Of a stretch of DNA of 64,000 bases, positions 54,801-61,981 are shown in pieces; the stretch's first letter is position 1, and each line of letters starts with the position of its first letter. The translations under genes and the position numbers were made by a program. The notes under the pieces were generated by a model. It saw nothing but the letters and a program-made list of their open reading frames with translations. It ran no database searches and was not told the DNA's origin. This DNA is from Azorinus chamasolen (lineage: Eukaryota > Mollusca > Bivalvia > Cardiida > Solecurtidae): the NCBI GenBank assembly GCA_963576725.1, contig OY755242.1, positions 5,151,093 to 5,215,092 of the forward strand, written 5' to 3'.

Positions 54801-56381
54801 GCCTTATGGCCCTCTTGTAAAGCTTATATAATTATATCTCCTGAACCAGGATTTGTGGCCCGATTGTATTTTATTACCTGTTACTTAAAAAACATAAATT
54901 AATTTGGCCGTAAACTCAAAACACGTATTAATCCGTTTATATTATATAAAGACGCATTTACAAACAAGAGTATGTTCTGCTTTCTTATGAAATGATAATA
55001 TCCGTTAACCAAGTAAGCATTGCAAACAGTATAACCTGTCTTAAGCGGTTATCAAAAAGAGGTCTAATTATAGTATGTGGGGCAGGTGGTAGCTTAAAGC
55101 AGATCAAAAGTAATACAGAAAGCTCCTGTAGGGGCGTTCTGCATTACTTTTGCTCTTTATTAAGCAAGCATCTGTTTTTAGCTCACCAGAGTACACGTGC
55201 TCAGGTTGAGCTTTTGTGATCGCCTGATGTCCTTAAAAGTTAAAACACTACTTGTTAAAGTCCAGTTAATTTACTTCTTTCGCTCATATAAAATCATTTT
55301 CTCTCCTATAGGAGCCGCCTGATCGGGATCTGCTCTGTTTGCGTATAAATGATATACATGTAGATATGATTCTGCTGTTTCTTTCACGGGTTAAAAGTCT
55401 CTTGTTTGATAATGCTGTTAAACTATTCGGCTAATTATTATTCACACAGTCACTACATATACTTGTTAAATGAATAGTCACCAGGTAATACGTTAAAGCT
55501 TTTCCTGCGATACATGTGGGCAATAGTTGTTGGAAAGGTGTTTGGGGTTTGTTTTGCTTTTGTTTTTGGAAAACCCAACTGCTTATCGTTGATCACATTT
55601 CTCATGGGTGAATTTCGTTTTGTTGTCCGCAGGTAAAGTAACAACGACAGCTACAATGGAGGATTATACCATCGCATCAATTTCTCTTTCATATGCGCAA
55701 TTACCAGTATTGCTATTTCTCGTAGTGTTTTTAGCCGCGTCCATCGTTGTGATGTTTTCGATATGTATTAGAGTACGGATTCGACAAAAAATGAAGCAAA
55801 ACCCTACAAGAAACTACTTAACAAAAAGTAAATATAAATTTAATTTTAGGAAAGGTGAAATGTCCTGTTGTGCAGTAGTATGCTGTTACGGAGACAAGGT
55901 CCCAGTATGGTCCAAATGTGCAGACAGTCTATCTTTTCAAACGAGTGGTAGTATTAAAAGCAAAGCGCTTGAAATGTATTCAGACATTGATTCCGGATAC
56001 TGTGAAACAGACATGGCGATAAGGAAGTCGAGGTCATCGTTGGAACGGCTTAGACCGTATAGCACAATGGGCTATGGCACAGACTGGGTTCCGCTGAAAC
56101 ATAGTGAAAGATACACTCTTAAAACCCACAAGGGAGAGGCTAATGCTAATATGGTTAAGCCGAACATTGATGATTCGAAGAGCTTTTTGACGCAGGACTC
56201 GGGTATTGTTTGTGATGACAGAGTGTCGTCAATACAATGGACCAGCGACGATGAGTGTGAGGACTGTTGTACGCACGTGCAGCTTCCTGTGGAAATCGAC
56301 CATATGGGCTTACCTGTAAGTGAAGACAGGTCAAAGGTCGGGAAGAAAGTCAAATTGGAAGCGGTTATCGAACAGAAGTAA
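30785..56381 (+). CDS. TNF-receptor-superfamily type I membrane protein, four exons, 450 residues
   Basis: Exons join 30785-30832, 49560-49965, 51798-51947 and 55633-56381 (1353 nt, 451 codons with stop). Phases are 0, 1 and 1, and all introns are GT-AG. Layout: signal peptide about 1-21; cysteine-rich repeats at about 25-65, 66-105, 106-146 and 147-190, each with the C..CxxCxxC..C..C spacing of TNFR repeats; stalk; membrane segment about 225-247; basic stop-transfer RVRIRQKMK; cytoplasmic tail about 248-450. N-x-S/T sites fall at 43, 83, 98 and 137. No death domain is recognisable in the tail and no clear TRAF motif was found (PVEIDH is only near the TRAF6 type). Such receptors bind TNF-family ligands at the cell surface; which vertebrate member is closest cannot be told. 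Assignment of exon 1 is less certain than exons 2-4. Confidence 0.85.
30935..31035 (+). repeat. Family E core fragment
   Basis: Arms 'gcttaatgcaggatgaaagt' and 'actttcgtcatgcattaagc' around 'aaagctcctaggggagcttt'. The TA-bounded ends are missing. Confidence 0.6.
32870..33235. repeat. Long inverted repeat, about 45-bp arms
   Basis: Left arm 'gatagcatgcatggatatcg...tgtattcgcaatttcttcaa' (about 32950-32996) is matched by 'ttgaagaaattgtgaataca...cgatatccattcatgctatc' (about 33122-33165). Outer parts 'ctaaggttcgaaat' and 'aaccaatcag'-like sequence suggest a larger foldback related to 17195. Confidence 0.65.
33257..33504 (+). mobile_element. TTAA foldback, family C
   Basis: TTAA at both ends, head 'ccctttactccatgaatatt', hairpin 'cagatggctactataggaac', end 'gagtacaggg'. 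The right TTAA is shared with the next element. Confidence 0.75.
33501..33728 (-). mobile_element. TTAA foldback, family D, reverse orientation
   Basis: TTAA at 33501-33504 and 33725-33728. Contains 'aaaaggagcattaactagag' and the core 'accattgtaataaatagagc' with 'gctctaattatcacaatggt', and ends 'cagtatgagggaatggg'. Confidence 0.8.
33755..34253 (+). repeat. 26-bp minisatellite with GTCGAC in each unit
   Basis: The unit 'ggttcaagtactggtcgact' plus 'gtcaag' alternates with shortened units lacking 'gtcaag'. About 20 units run from roughly 33770 to 34238. The array is bracketed by a 19-bp direct repeat 'tcaaatggctagggttcaa' at 33755-33773 and 34235-34253. The open frames (up to 201 residues, cycle SSTGRLSRVQVLVDCQGFKY) are repeat artefacts. 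Confidence 0.95.
34468..34612 (+). repeat. (ACAG)n-type simple repeat
   Basis: A tetranucleotide CAGA/CGGA run with scattered substitutions; the complement resembles the GTCT/GTCC runs of the K heads. Confidence 0.9.
34873..35080 (+). mobile_element. TA-bounded foldback, family E (intact)
   Basis: Ends 'tacagtataacctctcttaa' and 'ttaagagaggttttactgta'. Core arms 'gcagggtgaaagtcatgcag' and 'ctgcatgactttcaccctgc'. The right arm carries the single TTAA ('gcattaagcag') where a D element sits in the neighbouring copy. Confidence 0.85.
35126..35520 (+). mobile_element. Family E element interrupted by a family D element
   Basis: The E left half runs from 'tacagtaaacccctctacac' to 'ttttcaccctgaattaa'. 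The right half resumes at TTAA 35446-35449 with 'gatgccaactgtttccaaga', 'tcgatatttatgctaaatgt' and 'ccggttcagcg', as in intact E copies. D occupies 35226-35449. Confidence 0.75.
35226..35449 (+). mobile_element. TTAA foldback, family D, nested in E
   Basis: TTAA at both ends. 'ccctttcctccataaatacg' left, core 'gcatttgaccctataggagc', 'gcctatgagggaatggg' right. The host has one TTAA at this position in other copies, so the flanking TTAAs are the target duplication. Confidence 0.85.
35906..36310 (+). mobile_element. Second family E element interrupted by family D
   Basis: Left end 'tacagtaaaacctgtcctaa' and right end 'ttaagacaggttctactgta' are inverse copies, separated by a decayed E body and a D element at 36077-36294. 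Confidence 0.65.
36077..36294 (+). mobile_element. TTAA foldback, family D, nested in E
   Basis: TTAA at both ends with 'ccatttcctccataaaaacg' and 'tatgaggtaatgga' ends. The left hairpin arm is mostly lost ('acaattgttgaaactcatat') while the right arm 'atttatcacaatggtttcaa' is intact. Confidence 0.75.
37536..37637 (+). CDS. Possible alternative first exon encoding a signal peptide
   Basis: ATG at 37536 or 37554; from the second it reads MRRLRGFKLKKPDISLGL, then IILILNGSAD, followed by a consensus donor gtaagt at 37638. The 28 codons have a strongly basic start, a hydrophobic core and a small-residue end (GSA), as in a signal peptide. The exit phase is 0, the same as the 30785 exon, so it could join exon 2 of the receptor gene at 49560. 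There is no evidence of transcription; it may be chance or belong to another gene. Confidence 0.3.
37847..38415 (+). mobile_element. TTAA foldback, family A, split by an 8-bp-TSD insert
   Basis: TTAA at 37847-37850 and 38412-38415. The family A body runs from 'cagactgctcctataggatc' through 'ttctacaatgttccac', stops, and resumes 334 bp later at 'tttccattataactattttg', 'catgaatattcaattggtat' and 'agaacaggg'. Confidence 0.75.
38000..38333. mobile_element. hAT-like insertion with 8-bp target duplication
   Basis: Flanked by identical TGTTCCAC (37992-37999 and 38334-38341), which occurs once in uninterrupted family A copies. The ends 'aggttttttccc' and 'gtgaaaaaacac' are imperfect inverted repeats. 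It contains a G-run at 38046-38067. It has no coding capacity. The 8-bp duplication points to hAT or a related superfamily. Confidence 0.7.
38496..38718 (-). mobile_element. TTAA foldback, family D, with perfect 68-bp palindrome
   Basis: TTAA at both ends. Positions 38596-38663 form an uninterrupted palindrome of 34-bp arms ('gaaaccattgtgataaatag' ... 'ctatttatcacaatggtttc'). Confidence 0.85.
39219..39440 (+). mobile_element. TTAA-type foldback, family B, left arm deleted
   Basis: 'ccttttattccataattacg', 'accagggtctgctctgcttg', 'gaattctacagttgttggtt', and 'catggactgaagggttaa'. Half of the central hairpin is missing. Confidence 0.6.
39602..39847 (+). mobile_element. TTAA-type foldback, family A
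   Basis: 'ctaaacatttccttcgtata' left and 'aatagggaaagagttaa' right. Core 'agacggctcctacaggaacc'. Confidence 0.7.
40655..40858 (+). mobile_element. TTAA foldback, family D, short core
   Basis: TTAA at both ends. The core is reduced to 'aaaccattgtgataaatata' and 'atttatcacaatggttt', without the 'gctcc' tip, as in the copy at 25340. Confidence 0.8.
42144..42276. mobile_element. Foldback element with 41-bp arms
   Basis: Arms 42144-42184 ('aaaatatggcctgtgtgtgc' start) and 42236-42276 ('aggccatatttt' end) match with very few differences. Inside lies a second inverted repeat 'aatagccttgggct' / 'agcccttgggctatt'. Unlike families A to J in sequence. Confidence 0.7.
42604..42634 (+). repeat. C-run followed by (CA)n
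   Basis: About 13 C residues (42605-42616) followed by CA dinucleotides and a short TA run. Confidence 0.9.
42780..43590. repeat. AT-rich minisatellite, unit about 40 bp ('acatttactaataaatacat')
   Basis: Degenerate units built of 'tatacatttactaataaata' plus 'catgtgcatgtgta' are repeated about 20 times with variable length. No coding content. Confidence 0.8.
44022..44480 (-). mobile_element. Non-LTR retrotransposon 3' end, minus strand
   Basis: On the minus strand, 44241-44473 reads LFVTLCYEQRYCRCCSLLDL, then EDEYHFVCICPKYIELRKIY, then LKKYYYVRPSMYKFIELLKS and a stop. The E-D-E-Y-H-F..C-P-K-Y..L-R motif is the typical tail of LINE polymerases of L2/CR1-like type. An in-frame stop lies just upstream, so it is a dead fragment. 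The 3' end has a T-rich/A-rich stretch ('agatttttattgaagact' on +) and an (AACAG)n tail at 44022-44041. Confidence 0.75.
44823..45056. repeat. Compound palindrome (A1-B-A2)
   Basis: A1 (44823-44868, 'gttgcataacctcatgaaca' ...) is repeated as A2 (45011-45056). B (44898-44940) is their inverse complement. B plus 44941-44966 pairs with 44988-45056 to form a long hairpin whose tip is the perfect 21-bp palindrome 'gtgaagcccttcgggcttca'+c at 44967-44987. A1 and A2 compete for pairing with B. Confidence 0.85.
46735..46846. repeat. Clustered palindromes 'cagtcatttcacgaaatgactg'
   Basis: At least three palindromic copies of 'gtcatttcacgaaatgac' or close variants lie in 112 bp, separated by 'aaaattttaggc' and 'aaattt'. 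Confidence 0.75.
47360..47780. repeat. 'ATCGATTA'-rich element interrupted by a family G foldback
   Basis: 'gataatcgattataatcgat' on the left and 'aatcgataataaatgttcaa' plus 'cgataaccgattatg' on the right look like two halves of one element. Between them at about 47555-47640 is a G core with arms 'gtgaccattcattaaaattc' and 'gattctaatgaatggtcaca'. Confidence 0.5.
48230..48241 (+). repeat. 12-bp target-site duplication, left copy
   Basis: TAAATAACTGGC, identical to 49060-49071, brackets the LINE copy between them. Confidence 0.8.
48242..49059 (+). mobile_element. 5'-truncated non-LTR retrotransposon copy
   Basis: An open stretch to 48749 reads KRTEIFSQSFVPSAISAWNP, then LPEHIKELDYLSQFKNSL, MYHARLRNKCSYLNSDLFRN and IEDAEHYLLQCELF before TGA. 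The H-x-R-L-R-x-x-C-S-x-L-N-x-D-L and E-D-A-E-H-Y-x-L-x-C motifs are the conserved C-terminal tail of LINE polymerases. The usual C-x-C-G knuckle is read only in another frame (48509-48520), so small compensating indels have occurred. A 3' untranslated part of about 300 bp ends 'caataaaatatg'. The reverse transcriptase and endonuclease are absent. Confidence 0.85.
49060..49071 (+). repeat. 12-bp target-site duplication, right copy
   Basis: TAAATAACTGGC, the partner of 48230-48241. Confidence 0.8.
49560..49965 (+). CDS. TNFR-type gene exon 2 (cysteine-rich repeats 1-3)
   Basis: Acceptor gttttag ends at 49559; donor gtaatt at 49966 (phase 1) fits exon 3 better than the gtaaga at 49959 (phase 0). 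It reads YCASRDTYLRVPEASRACVN, CSTCPVGHEEVSPCTRTSDT, RPCPSGTYNDLTNDVCRNCS, QCEPGYYFIQECNSTTDVTC and GTCPKGLFTDYFDSRSCKPC, ending CGNCVR. The cysteine spacing marks three complete TNFR repeats plus the start of a fourth. Confidence 0.93.
50523..50536. promoter_or_regulatory. X-box-like (RFX) palindrome in intron 2
   Basis: GTTGCCATGGAAAC matches the RFX X-box pattern GTNRCC-N-RGNAAC with one deviation from the symmetric form. It lies in a non-repeat part of the intron and is followed by a CpG-containing stretch (acgcgctgacc). Functional use is unproven. Confidence 0.35.
51180..51310. repeat. Foldback element, relative of 17195
   Basis: Arms 'cattctcaagcgtctgattg...gtcagatttg' and 'caaatctgaccaatcagata...cttgagaatg' meet at 'agcaagct'. 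Outer 'gaggttataaaaccttcag' relates to the 'gtggttata' ends of the copy at 17195. Confidence 0.7.
51431..51642 (-). mobile_element. TTAA foldback, family D, reverse orientation
   Basis: TTAA at both ends. The core 'gataaatagagcatttgctc' with its inverse is nearly perfect across 68 bp. It ends 155 bp before exon 3. Confidence 0.85.
51798..51947 (+). CDS. TNFR-type gene exon 3 (cysteine-rich repeat 4)
   Basis: Acceptor catttgtag ends at 51797; donor gtaagg starts at 51948. With the split G it reads DHFRVEATSECVRCSQCYPD, VSVIVPECQKKLGHSQEVCL, PLGYVPRGSH plus G. CVRCSQC continues the TNFR spacing. Entry phase 1, exit phase 1. The longer open frame beyond the donor (to 52141) is intronic. Confidence 0.88.
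52155..52368 (+). mobile_element. TTAA foldback, family C, near-perfect core
   Basis: The core at 52263-52330 has arms 'gcaaacagagtagaccctga' and 'ctactctgtttgc' with the perfect tip 'gacggctcctataggagccg'+tc. Right end 'atagagtatagggttaa' at 52368. The left end is eroded. Confidence 0.7.
53067..53276 (+). mobile_element. TA-bounded foldback, family E
   Basis: Ends 'tacagtacaacttatctaga' and 'gtttagagtgagtctactgt'. Core 'agaaagctccaaaaagagct' with arms 'cagggtgaaagtcatgcag'. Confidence 0.75.
53457..53652 (+). mobile_element. TA-bounded foldback, E subfamily with 'aaagcaaggtgaaagtaaaa' core
   Basis: Ends 'tagtaaaacctctctataac' and 'gttatagagaggttttacta'. The arms extend almost the whole length, and the tip is 'cgctcctataggagcg'. 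The same subfamily is at 58609. Confidence 0.8.
53700..53880. mobile_element. Foldback, family G
   Basis: 'tttctccaccaaaccctctg' and 'taaggtttggtggagagaaa' are outer arms; 'tgaccactctttagaatcgt' and 'attctaaagtgtgctcacaa' are inner arms. Confidence 0.7.
53895..54835 (+). mobile_element. K element 5, same unit family as 13078
   Basis: Head 'ttattagctcgtcctgcgtc' with CGTCCGTCC. About five to six units follow with 'ctgaaactgtaaggcctaga', 'atgtagcatgatctaatggt', 'ttcaaattatgacc', and the tail 'cagggccttatggccctctt'. The tail contains a short inverted repeat (agggccttatggccct). Confidence 0.7.
55020..55225 (+). repeat. Family E fragment followed by a K head fragment
   Basis: 'acagtataacctgtcttaag' and core arms 'agcagatcaaaagtaataca' / 'gcattacttttgctctttat'. 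The expected right end is replaced by 'tttttagctcaccagagtac', a K-type head, at about 55174. Confidence 0.55.
55633..56381 (+). CDS. TNFR-type gene exon 4 (membrane segment and cytoplasmic tail)
   Basis: Acceptor gtccgcag ends at 55632. With the split G it reads GKVTTTATMEDYTIASIS, then LSYAQLPVLLFLVVFLAASI and VVMFSICIRVRIRQKMK. The tail includes the Cys-rich GEMSCCAVVCCYGDK, Ser-rich parts (TSGSIKSKALEMYSDIDSG) and acidic TSDDECEDCC. Stop TAA is at 56379-56381. No known domain is visible in the tail. Confidence 0.9.
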
Positions 56382-56734
56382 GAAGAGACTTAGCCTCTGT
56401 AGTAACGACCTTGTTCGTTGTTTTTGTTTGTTGTTGTTTTTTGTTGTTTTTGTTGTTGTAAAGTATGTATGTAGATAGATCAGTCACCACCGGTCACCGC
56501 CTTAGCAATGTCGTCTTTGATGAGGGTCTATATATACTGTTCCTTAGACTGGAAAATTAATCCTTTACTTGATAGAGACACTTTTTGACAACATAGTAGG
56601 AAAATATTCCTATTGGCCATCTAATCAGGATCTGATTTGTTTGCTTATGAAATATCTTAGACCTGATTCTTTGTCATAGCTCATACGCAATGTATTCGCT
56701 TGTTTTATATATAGAAGATCTTACATGATTGTTC

Positions 56735-56740
56735 ATTAAA
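56735..56740 (+). promoter_or_regulatory. Candidate polyadenylation signal of the TNFR-type gene
   Basis: ATTAAA followed by 'aatgttttttatg', 354 bp after the stop codon. No canonical AATAAA is seen before the family A element at 56879. Confidence 0.35.
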
Positions 56741-56878
56741 AATGTTTTTTATGAAACGAGTTTACTATAGTAATATGACACGAGCTTTAGCGAATGCAAT
56801 ATTCATTATATTGTTATTATTATATCACATTTATATAATGCATAAGACATAGATACGATGTGCTTTTGATGGTCCATG

Positions 56879-57110
56879 TTTAACCATACCATAACCTTCA
56901 TTTTTAAAAACGCCTTTTCACACATTTATAAACAGAGTAGACCCATATCAGATGGCTCCTGTAGGCTCCGTCTAGTCAGTGTCTGTTCTGTTTGCTAATC
57001 AAAGTTGATATGGCTACAATGTTTCACCGTCCAATTTTCATAAGTTTTTGTCCATGATTATTCAGTAGGTATTGAAATTTGGAATAAATACAGAACACGG
57101 AAAGGGTTAA
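56879..57110 (+). mobile_element. TTAA foldback, family A
   Basis: TTAA at both ends, core 'cagatggctcctgtaggctc', tail 'tgattattcagtaggtattg', end 'aacacggaaaggg'. Confidence 0.7.
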
Positions 57111-57262
57111 AAGAGTTTCCATTGTTTGAGTCACGTCAACCCTTTCTGTGTTGAATATTCATGTAAACCATAATGACGTCATGCATGTTTAGATATTTAT
57201 TAGCTGAAGTTTTATAGTTACATATGTACGTGTACGTGCATTCATTTCTGCATGGTTTGTTA

Positions 57263-57471
57263 TACAGTAAAACCCCGCTAATACGACCATCTCAAAGCGG
57301 TATAATTATGGGTGCTAGGTGTAGGTGGTAGCTTAATGCAGGACAAAAGTAATGCAGAAAGCTCCTAGAAGAGCTTTCTGCATTACTTTTGTCCTGCATT
57401 AAGCAACCACCTGCTTATAAAGACACGCATGTTTATTCATTAAGTGGTCGCATTAGAGGGGTTCTACTGTA
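57263..57471 (+). mobile_element. TA-bounded foldback, family E ('aggacaaaagtaatgcag' subtype)
   Basis: Ends 'tacagtaaaaccccgctaat' and 'attagaggggttctactgta'. Core arms 'gcaggacaaaagtaatgcag' and 'ctgcattacttttgtcctgc'. The next copy at 57887 is of the same subtype. Confidence 0.85.
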
Positions 57472-57886
57472 TTTGTTAATCAATAGGTTGCACCTAAACG
57501 GCGAAATCTTGATTCGCTATATACAAACATTTTGGTACCAGATATGACGCCGAGTCCCTCGGTTCCGCCTTTGTTTCCATACGTGATGCCGAGTACCTCG
57601 GTTCAAGTTTGTGACGCCGAGTAATTCTGAGTTTCATTAGGATACATTTCGTTTGACAGCCTTACTACATTCTGTAAAGAGAAATTAATGAAAAACGGCT
57701 TTTTCAGAATTGCAACAAAATTATTTAGCATGCAGAAAGATAATAGTGATCCAGATTGTATCCTGTATAGGGTATAGACATTATTTGGAAATTAAAATAT
57801 TCAAGAAAGTCTTTTATTTCTCCACCAAACCACGTGACTCCAAGGACTGGACACACCAGAGCTACAGATAACAGCGCGTACCCATA

Positions 57887-58095
57887 TACAGTAAAACCTC
57901 TCTAATGCGACCACTTAATGAATAAACATGGGTGTCTTTATAAGCAGGTGGTTGCTTAATGCAGGACAAAAGTAATGCAGAAAGCTCCTAGAGGAGCTTT
58001 CTGCATTACTTTTGTCCTGCATTAAGCCATCACCTGCCTCTACCACCCATAATTATGCCTCTTTTAGGTGGTCGCATTAGAGGGGTTTAACTGCA
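57887..58095 (+). mobile_element. TA-bounded foldback, family E ('aggacaaaagtaatgcag' subtype)
   Basis: Ends 'tacagtaaaacctctctaat' and 'attagaggggtttaactgca'. The core is perfect around 'gctcctagaggagc'. It lies about 415 bp after its sister copy. Confidence 0.85.
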
Positions 58096-58109
58096 CTAAA
58101 ATCGACATT

Positions 58110-58350
58110 TCTCAACCAAACCCAATATGATGTACTATGACCACCCATTCGAATCGTCTCTACAGTATAGGGTTTGGTGGAGAAATAAAAAAGTTATTCC
58201 TAAAAATTATTTAATTTACGCATCTTATCTGGAGAAATGACGATTTTCATAGTTGAATACTCATCTTTATCTATAGCTTCTTTATATCTAGACCAAATTC
58301 TATTTCGTGACCACTCTTTAGAACCGTCTCTTTGTATTTGGTGGAGATAT
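58110..58350. repeat. Family G fragments
   Basis: 'tgaccacccattcgaatcgt' with 'atagggtttggtggagaaat' (58137-58190), and a second partial copy 'cgtgaccactctttagaacc' with 'tttggtggagatatgaca' (58305-58352). Confidence 0.55.
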
Positions 58351-58469
58351 GACAATATTTGAGTTTCAGATTCAGCTCTTTGTCTATAGCTGTGTATTTA
58401 TGAGTGTACAAATGTGTAGAGTTGTAGCATACACCATTTATTAAAACAAGCCTTCCATAAAGTCAGCAT

Positions 58470-58891
58470 TTATGAGTACATGTATTAATACAGCCTATTA
58501 TGTACGAGTATTAATCGTATGACGTCTTAATGACGTCATGAACAAGGAAATACATGTACCGATACAGGTATTCACTATGACAGAAGCTGTAGAATCAAAT
58601 CTATATTATACAGTAAAACCTCCCTATAACGGCCACTAAATTACATCAAGTATTTTGTGTTAAAGGCAGGTGGCTGCTTAAAGCAATGTCAAAGTAAAAC
58701 AGAACGCTCCTATAGGAGCGTTCTGTTTTACTTTCACCTTGCTTTAAGCAACCACCTGACCTAAATACTAACTAATTAGCTTAATTTAGTGGACGTTATA
58801 GACATAAACAGGCAGGGTAGACCCTGATCAGACGGCTCCTACTGGAGTCTTATGATCTGGGTATGTGCGTCTATACAAGGGAAATGGTTAA
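58470..58891 (+). mobile_element. Family C element interrupted by a family E element
   Basis: The C body reads up to 'tcaaatctatattata', is broken by E at 58609-58802, and resumes with 'aaacaggcagggtagaccct' and 'cagacggctcctactggagt', ending 'gggaaatggttaa' at 58891. Confidence 0.6.
58609..58802 (+). mobile_element. TA-bounded foldback, E subfamily, nested in C
   Basis: 'tacagtaaaacctccctata' left end; core 'gaacgctcctataggagcgt'; right end 'agtggacgttata' shortened. The insertion point in C is a TA. Confidence 0.65.
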
Positions 58892-60694
58892 TTTGTACTT
58901 TGGAAATAGTCGTAAGAAAATAATGCCATAATGAATATTAATTAGCTGAAATTTTATAATAACATATGGACACAGAAGGTTTTGGCCAAGCCAGAAATTA
59001 TACAGGTATAGAACCAGATCTATATAATTCTTTAAGTATGCACAGGTAAAGCGTTATGATATATCAGCGCAAAATTTAAAAGAAAAAAAAAGGTTCACGA
59101 ATTTTTACAATGTTCATCAATGTCAAATCTATATCACGTTTGCCGTTTAATAAAGGAACATTGGGATAGAGTCCGACAAATGACTAGTCCGCTTGTCCGC
59201 CTGTCCGGGTCGGGTAGGTATTAATATTATTATTACAGGACAGTGAACAATTTAACTAGCTTTCCGCAGAACGGGCAAGAAATGAAGTTTTGTGTACTTT
59301 TTGGTGTTCCCAATATTTTTATTTACTATTCACCCCTTTTACGCCTTTTATCGCATTTGCAAACAGAGTAGACACAACAGAGGCTGTCAGACAAGGTGTG
59401 GCAACATTATGAATAGGTACCTACCTGAGGTGAACACTTATCTTGGGCTATATGTCCAGGTAAGCAGTTGTCTCAGGGTACCAGGTACTATATACATGTA
59501 CATGAGACTCAAACATGGGTAATCGGAATCGAAGATTTTACATGGAGTATTTAATCACAAGTTCCATGTGAAGAAACCTCCTTATAATTATTCATTTTAA
59601 GACTCGGCCGGTATGTGTGTGTAGGAGGTACAGTGCCACCAATCCTGGTCATTATTTGGACATGCAAACAATTAGATACATGCGGATACGTGATCATCAC
59701 TATGATATTTACCGGGTGCAGGGTGGCTGGAGCCAGACTGAAGCTAGATTTCATACTATAGACTCATACCTATACGATGTATACCGAACACTCTAGAATA
59801 AAATGTAAACTGAAAATGACTTTTCATTAAATACCTTTACTTTAATACAGGGTCTTCCCTGTTTGCTTGTGGAATAATTTAGGTTTTAAAGTTCTGTCAT
59901 GGCCAAAACAATCAGCGAAACAATATTCATGATGCCATTCATTCCTATCATAATGTTAGGATAATAACAACAGTTTTGGTAAACTGAGTATTCATATATG
60001 ACCTGAAAGGAAAACAGTTTTCATTCTTCGACACTAGTTGTCATTTTTAAGGCGAATGCTCCAATTAAGTGAGGTTTACTGTAAGCTAGAATAGAATATG
60101 TTTTCAGATTATAAATTATTTAGTTTTCTTAACCCTTTACTCCATGAATACGCATTTTTCGCATTTACAAACAGAGTAGACCCAGACCAAGAGCTGTTGT
60201 AGGAGCCGTCTGATCAGTCTGCTCTCTTTGTTTATGATACAGGGTCATGATTCTGCACTTTCTTCCATGTTCGATATTCCTGTTGTTATAGCGCATGGAC
60301 AAACAAAGAAGTTATGGCAATGACAGATACTGTTAAAATATAGAAATACTATATTATATAAGCATACAGAGCAAACCCTGTTCAAACAGATCCTACAGGA
60401 GCTGTCAGATCGTGGTCTACTTTGTTTGGAAAGGCAGAGATGCGTATTTATTGTTGTTTTACTGTATCGTTTATATACATGTAGATTCTACCATTCCAGA
60501 AACGTCAAGTGACCATTTATAACAAAATTAATAAATAATAATAAATATTCATGAAGTCGTTGATTCTTGTATAGATACACTTGGGGAAAACTTGGCATTT
60601 CAGCGCTCGACATTCCAACTGTGTATCAGATGTATTCATGTAGCACATAGGAGTGTCACCAATATTAATTAGGTTTTGCTTACGAAATAATAAA

Positions 60695-60861
60695 TACAGT
60701 AAAAAAAACTAAACCGGACGTTAAAGTTTGTATAGATATCGGTCGGGAGACAAGTGACAGTTTAATGCCGGGTGAAGGTCAATACGGAAAGCTCCTCTAG
60801 GAGCTTTCTGTATGACCTTCACCCTGCACTTAGAATTCCGGTTTTGATTGGTTTTACTGTA
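60695..60861 (+). mobile_element. TA-bounded foldback, family E, right half deleted
   Basis: 'tacagtaaaaaaaactaaac' left and 'gattggttttactgta' right. Core 'aaagctcctctaggagcttt'. The segment between 'ccctgca' and 'agaattccgg' is missing. Confidence 0.7.
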
Positions 60862-61477
60862 TCTGCATGTAGCAAATAATGATGTCACGAATATTAATTA
60901 GGCGATTTTTATGAACACAGAATGAAAATGCAGAATCTGATTTAAATAATTCCGTAAGCATCCGGAGAAGTGGTCATTTGATCTTGATCTATCGTGTTTG
61001 CAAATGTGTGTATATATGAAGAAAAGGGTTTGCCTCTGAAATCCTCCCCCACCCCCAACCTCACCCATGTGGCAAATCCGTTAATTAGATCTACCCTTAT
61101 TACCCTATGTAATCGGACAAACAGATTTGGGCAAACAGTGCAGACTCATACTTTACAGCTCTTTAAGGCCAAACTTGTCGGGGTCTGTGTCAGTCTAATT
61201 TAAAGTTACAGTGAAACCTGTTTTAACCCTTTACCCAATAGCCTGTTTCTAGTTTTGAAGACATATGACCACTTAAAGCAGTTTAAAAGTAAAGCAGAAT
61301 GCGCCTTAAGGCGCATTCTGCTTTACTTTCGGCCTGCTTTAAGCTACCACCTACTAGGATATAGAAAATATTTATTATGCAATATGTTCATGACTGTATG
61401 AATTTGAACTATTTTCTTCAGCGGAGGAATAAATCAAACACGCTAAAAGCCGCTTCTATCAGGTAAAGGGTACCGTT

Positions 61478-61712
61478 TTAACCATTCGCTTGCTATTCAC
61501 GTCAATATACCTACCCGTAAATAGTGAAGACCCTGCAGGAGCTGTCTCATCAGGGTATGCACTATTTACAAGTTGATTGTGCAACCAGTGCACTCCACAG
61601 CAGTGATTGCACAGCGAAATACTTGTACACAGTGAAGATATATGTAATTATACAACAGGGCATGGGTAAAGAAGGAGAAATGTATTTTAAAATTCAGCAA
61701 GAAAAGGGTTAA
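61478..61712 (+). mobile_element. TTAA foldback, family H (inverted relative to 7234)
   Basis: TTAA at both ends. It reads as the reverse complement of 7234-7493 over most of its length ('gcactccacagcagtgattg', 'gcatgggtaaagaagg'). The left hairpin arm is partly deleted ('gaccctgcaggagctgtctc'). Confidence 0.75.
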
Positions 61713-61810
61713 AGAAGTTTAAGTCAGGGCCGTAAAGGCTGGTCTTAGCTTAATGCTTGTCAACGGTACTACAAAAAGCTCCTGTAACAGTTTCCGTATT
61801 ATTTTTTATC

Positions 61811-61981
61811 TGCCCTTTCCATCATATAAACGTGTTTTCGCGCCTTTGAAAACAGAGTAGACCCAGATCAGACGGCTTCTATAGGAGCCGTCAGATCAGG
61901 ATCTGCTCTGTTTGCTTACTGAATTATATTAGATCTGACTCTATAGTTTCTAGTAAGAATACTGATCAAGGAAAGGGTTAA
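61811..61981 (+). mobile_element. TTAA-type foldback, family A/B hybrid
   Basis: The A-type head 'ccctttccatcatataaacg' and core 'cagacggcttctataggagc', then the B-type 'agatctgactctatagtttc', and end 'caaggaaagggttaa'. Confidence 0.6.
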
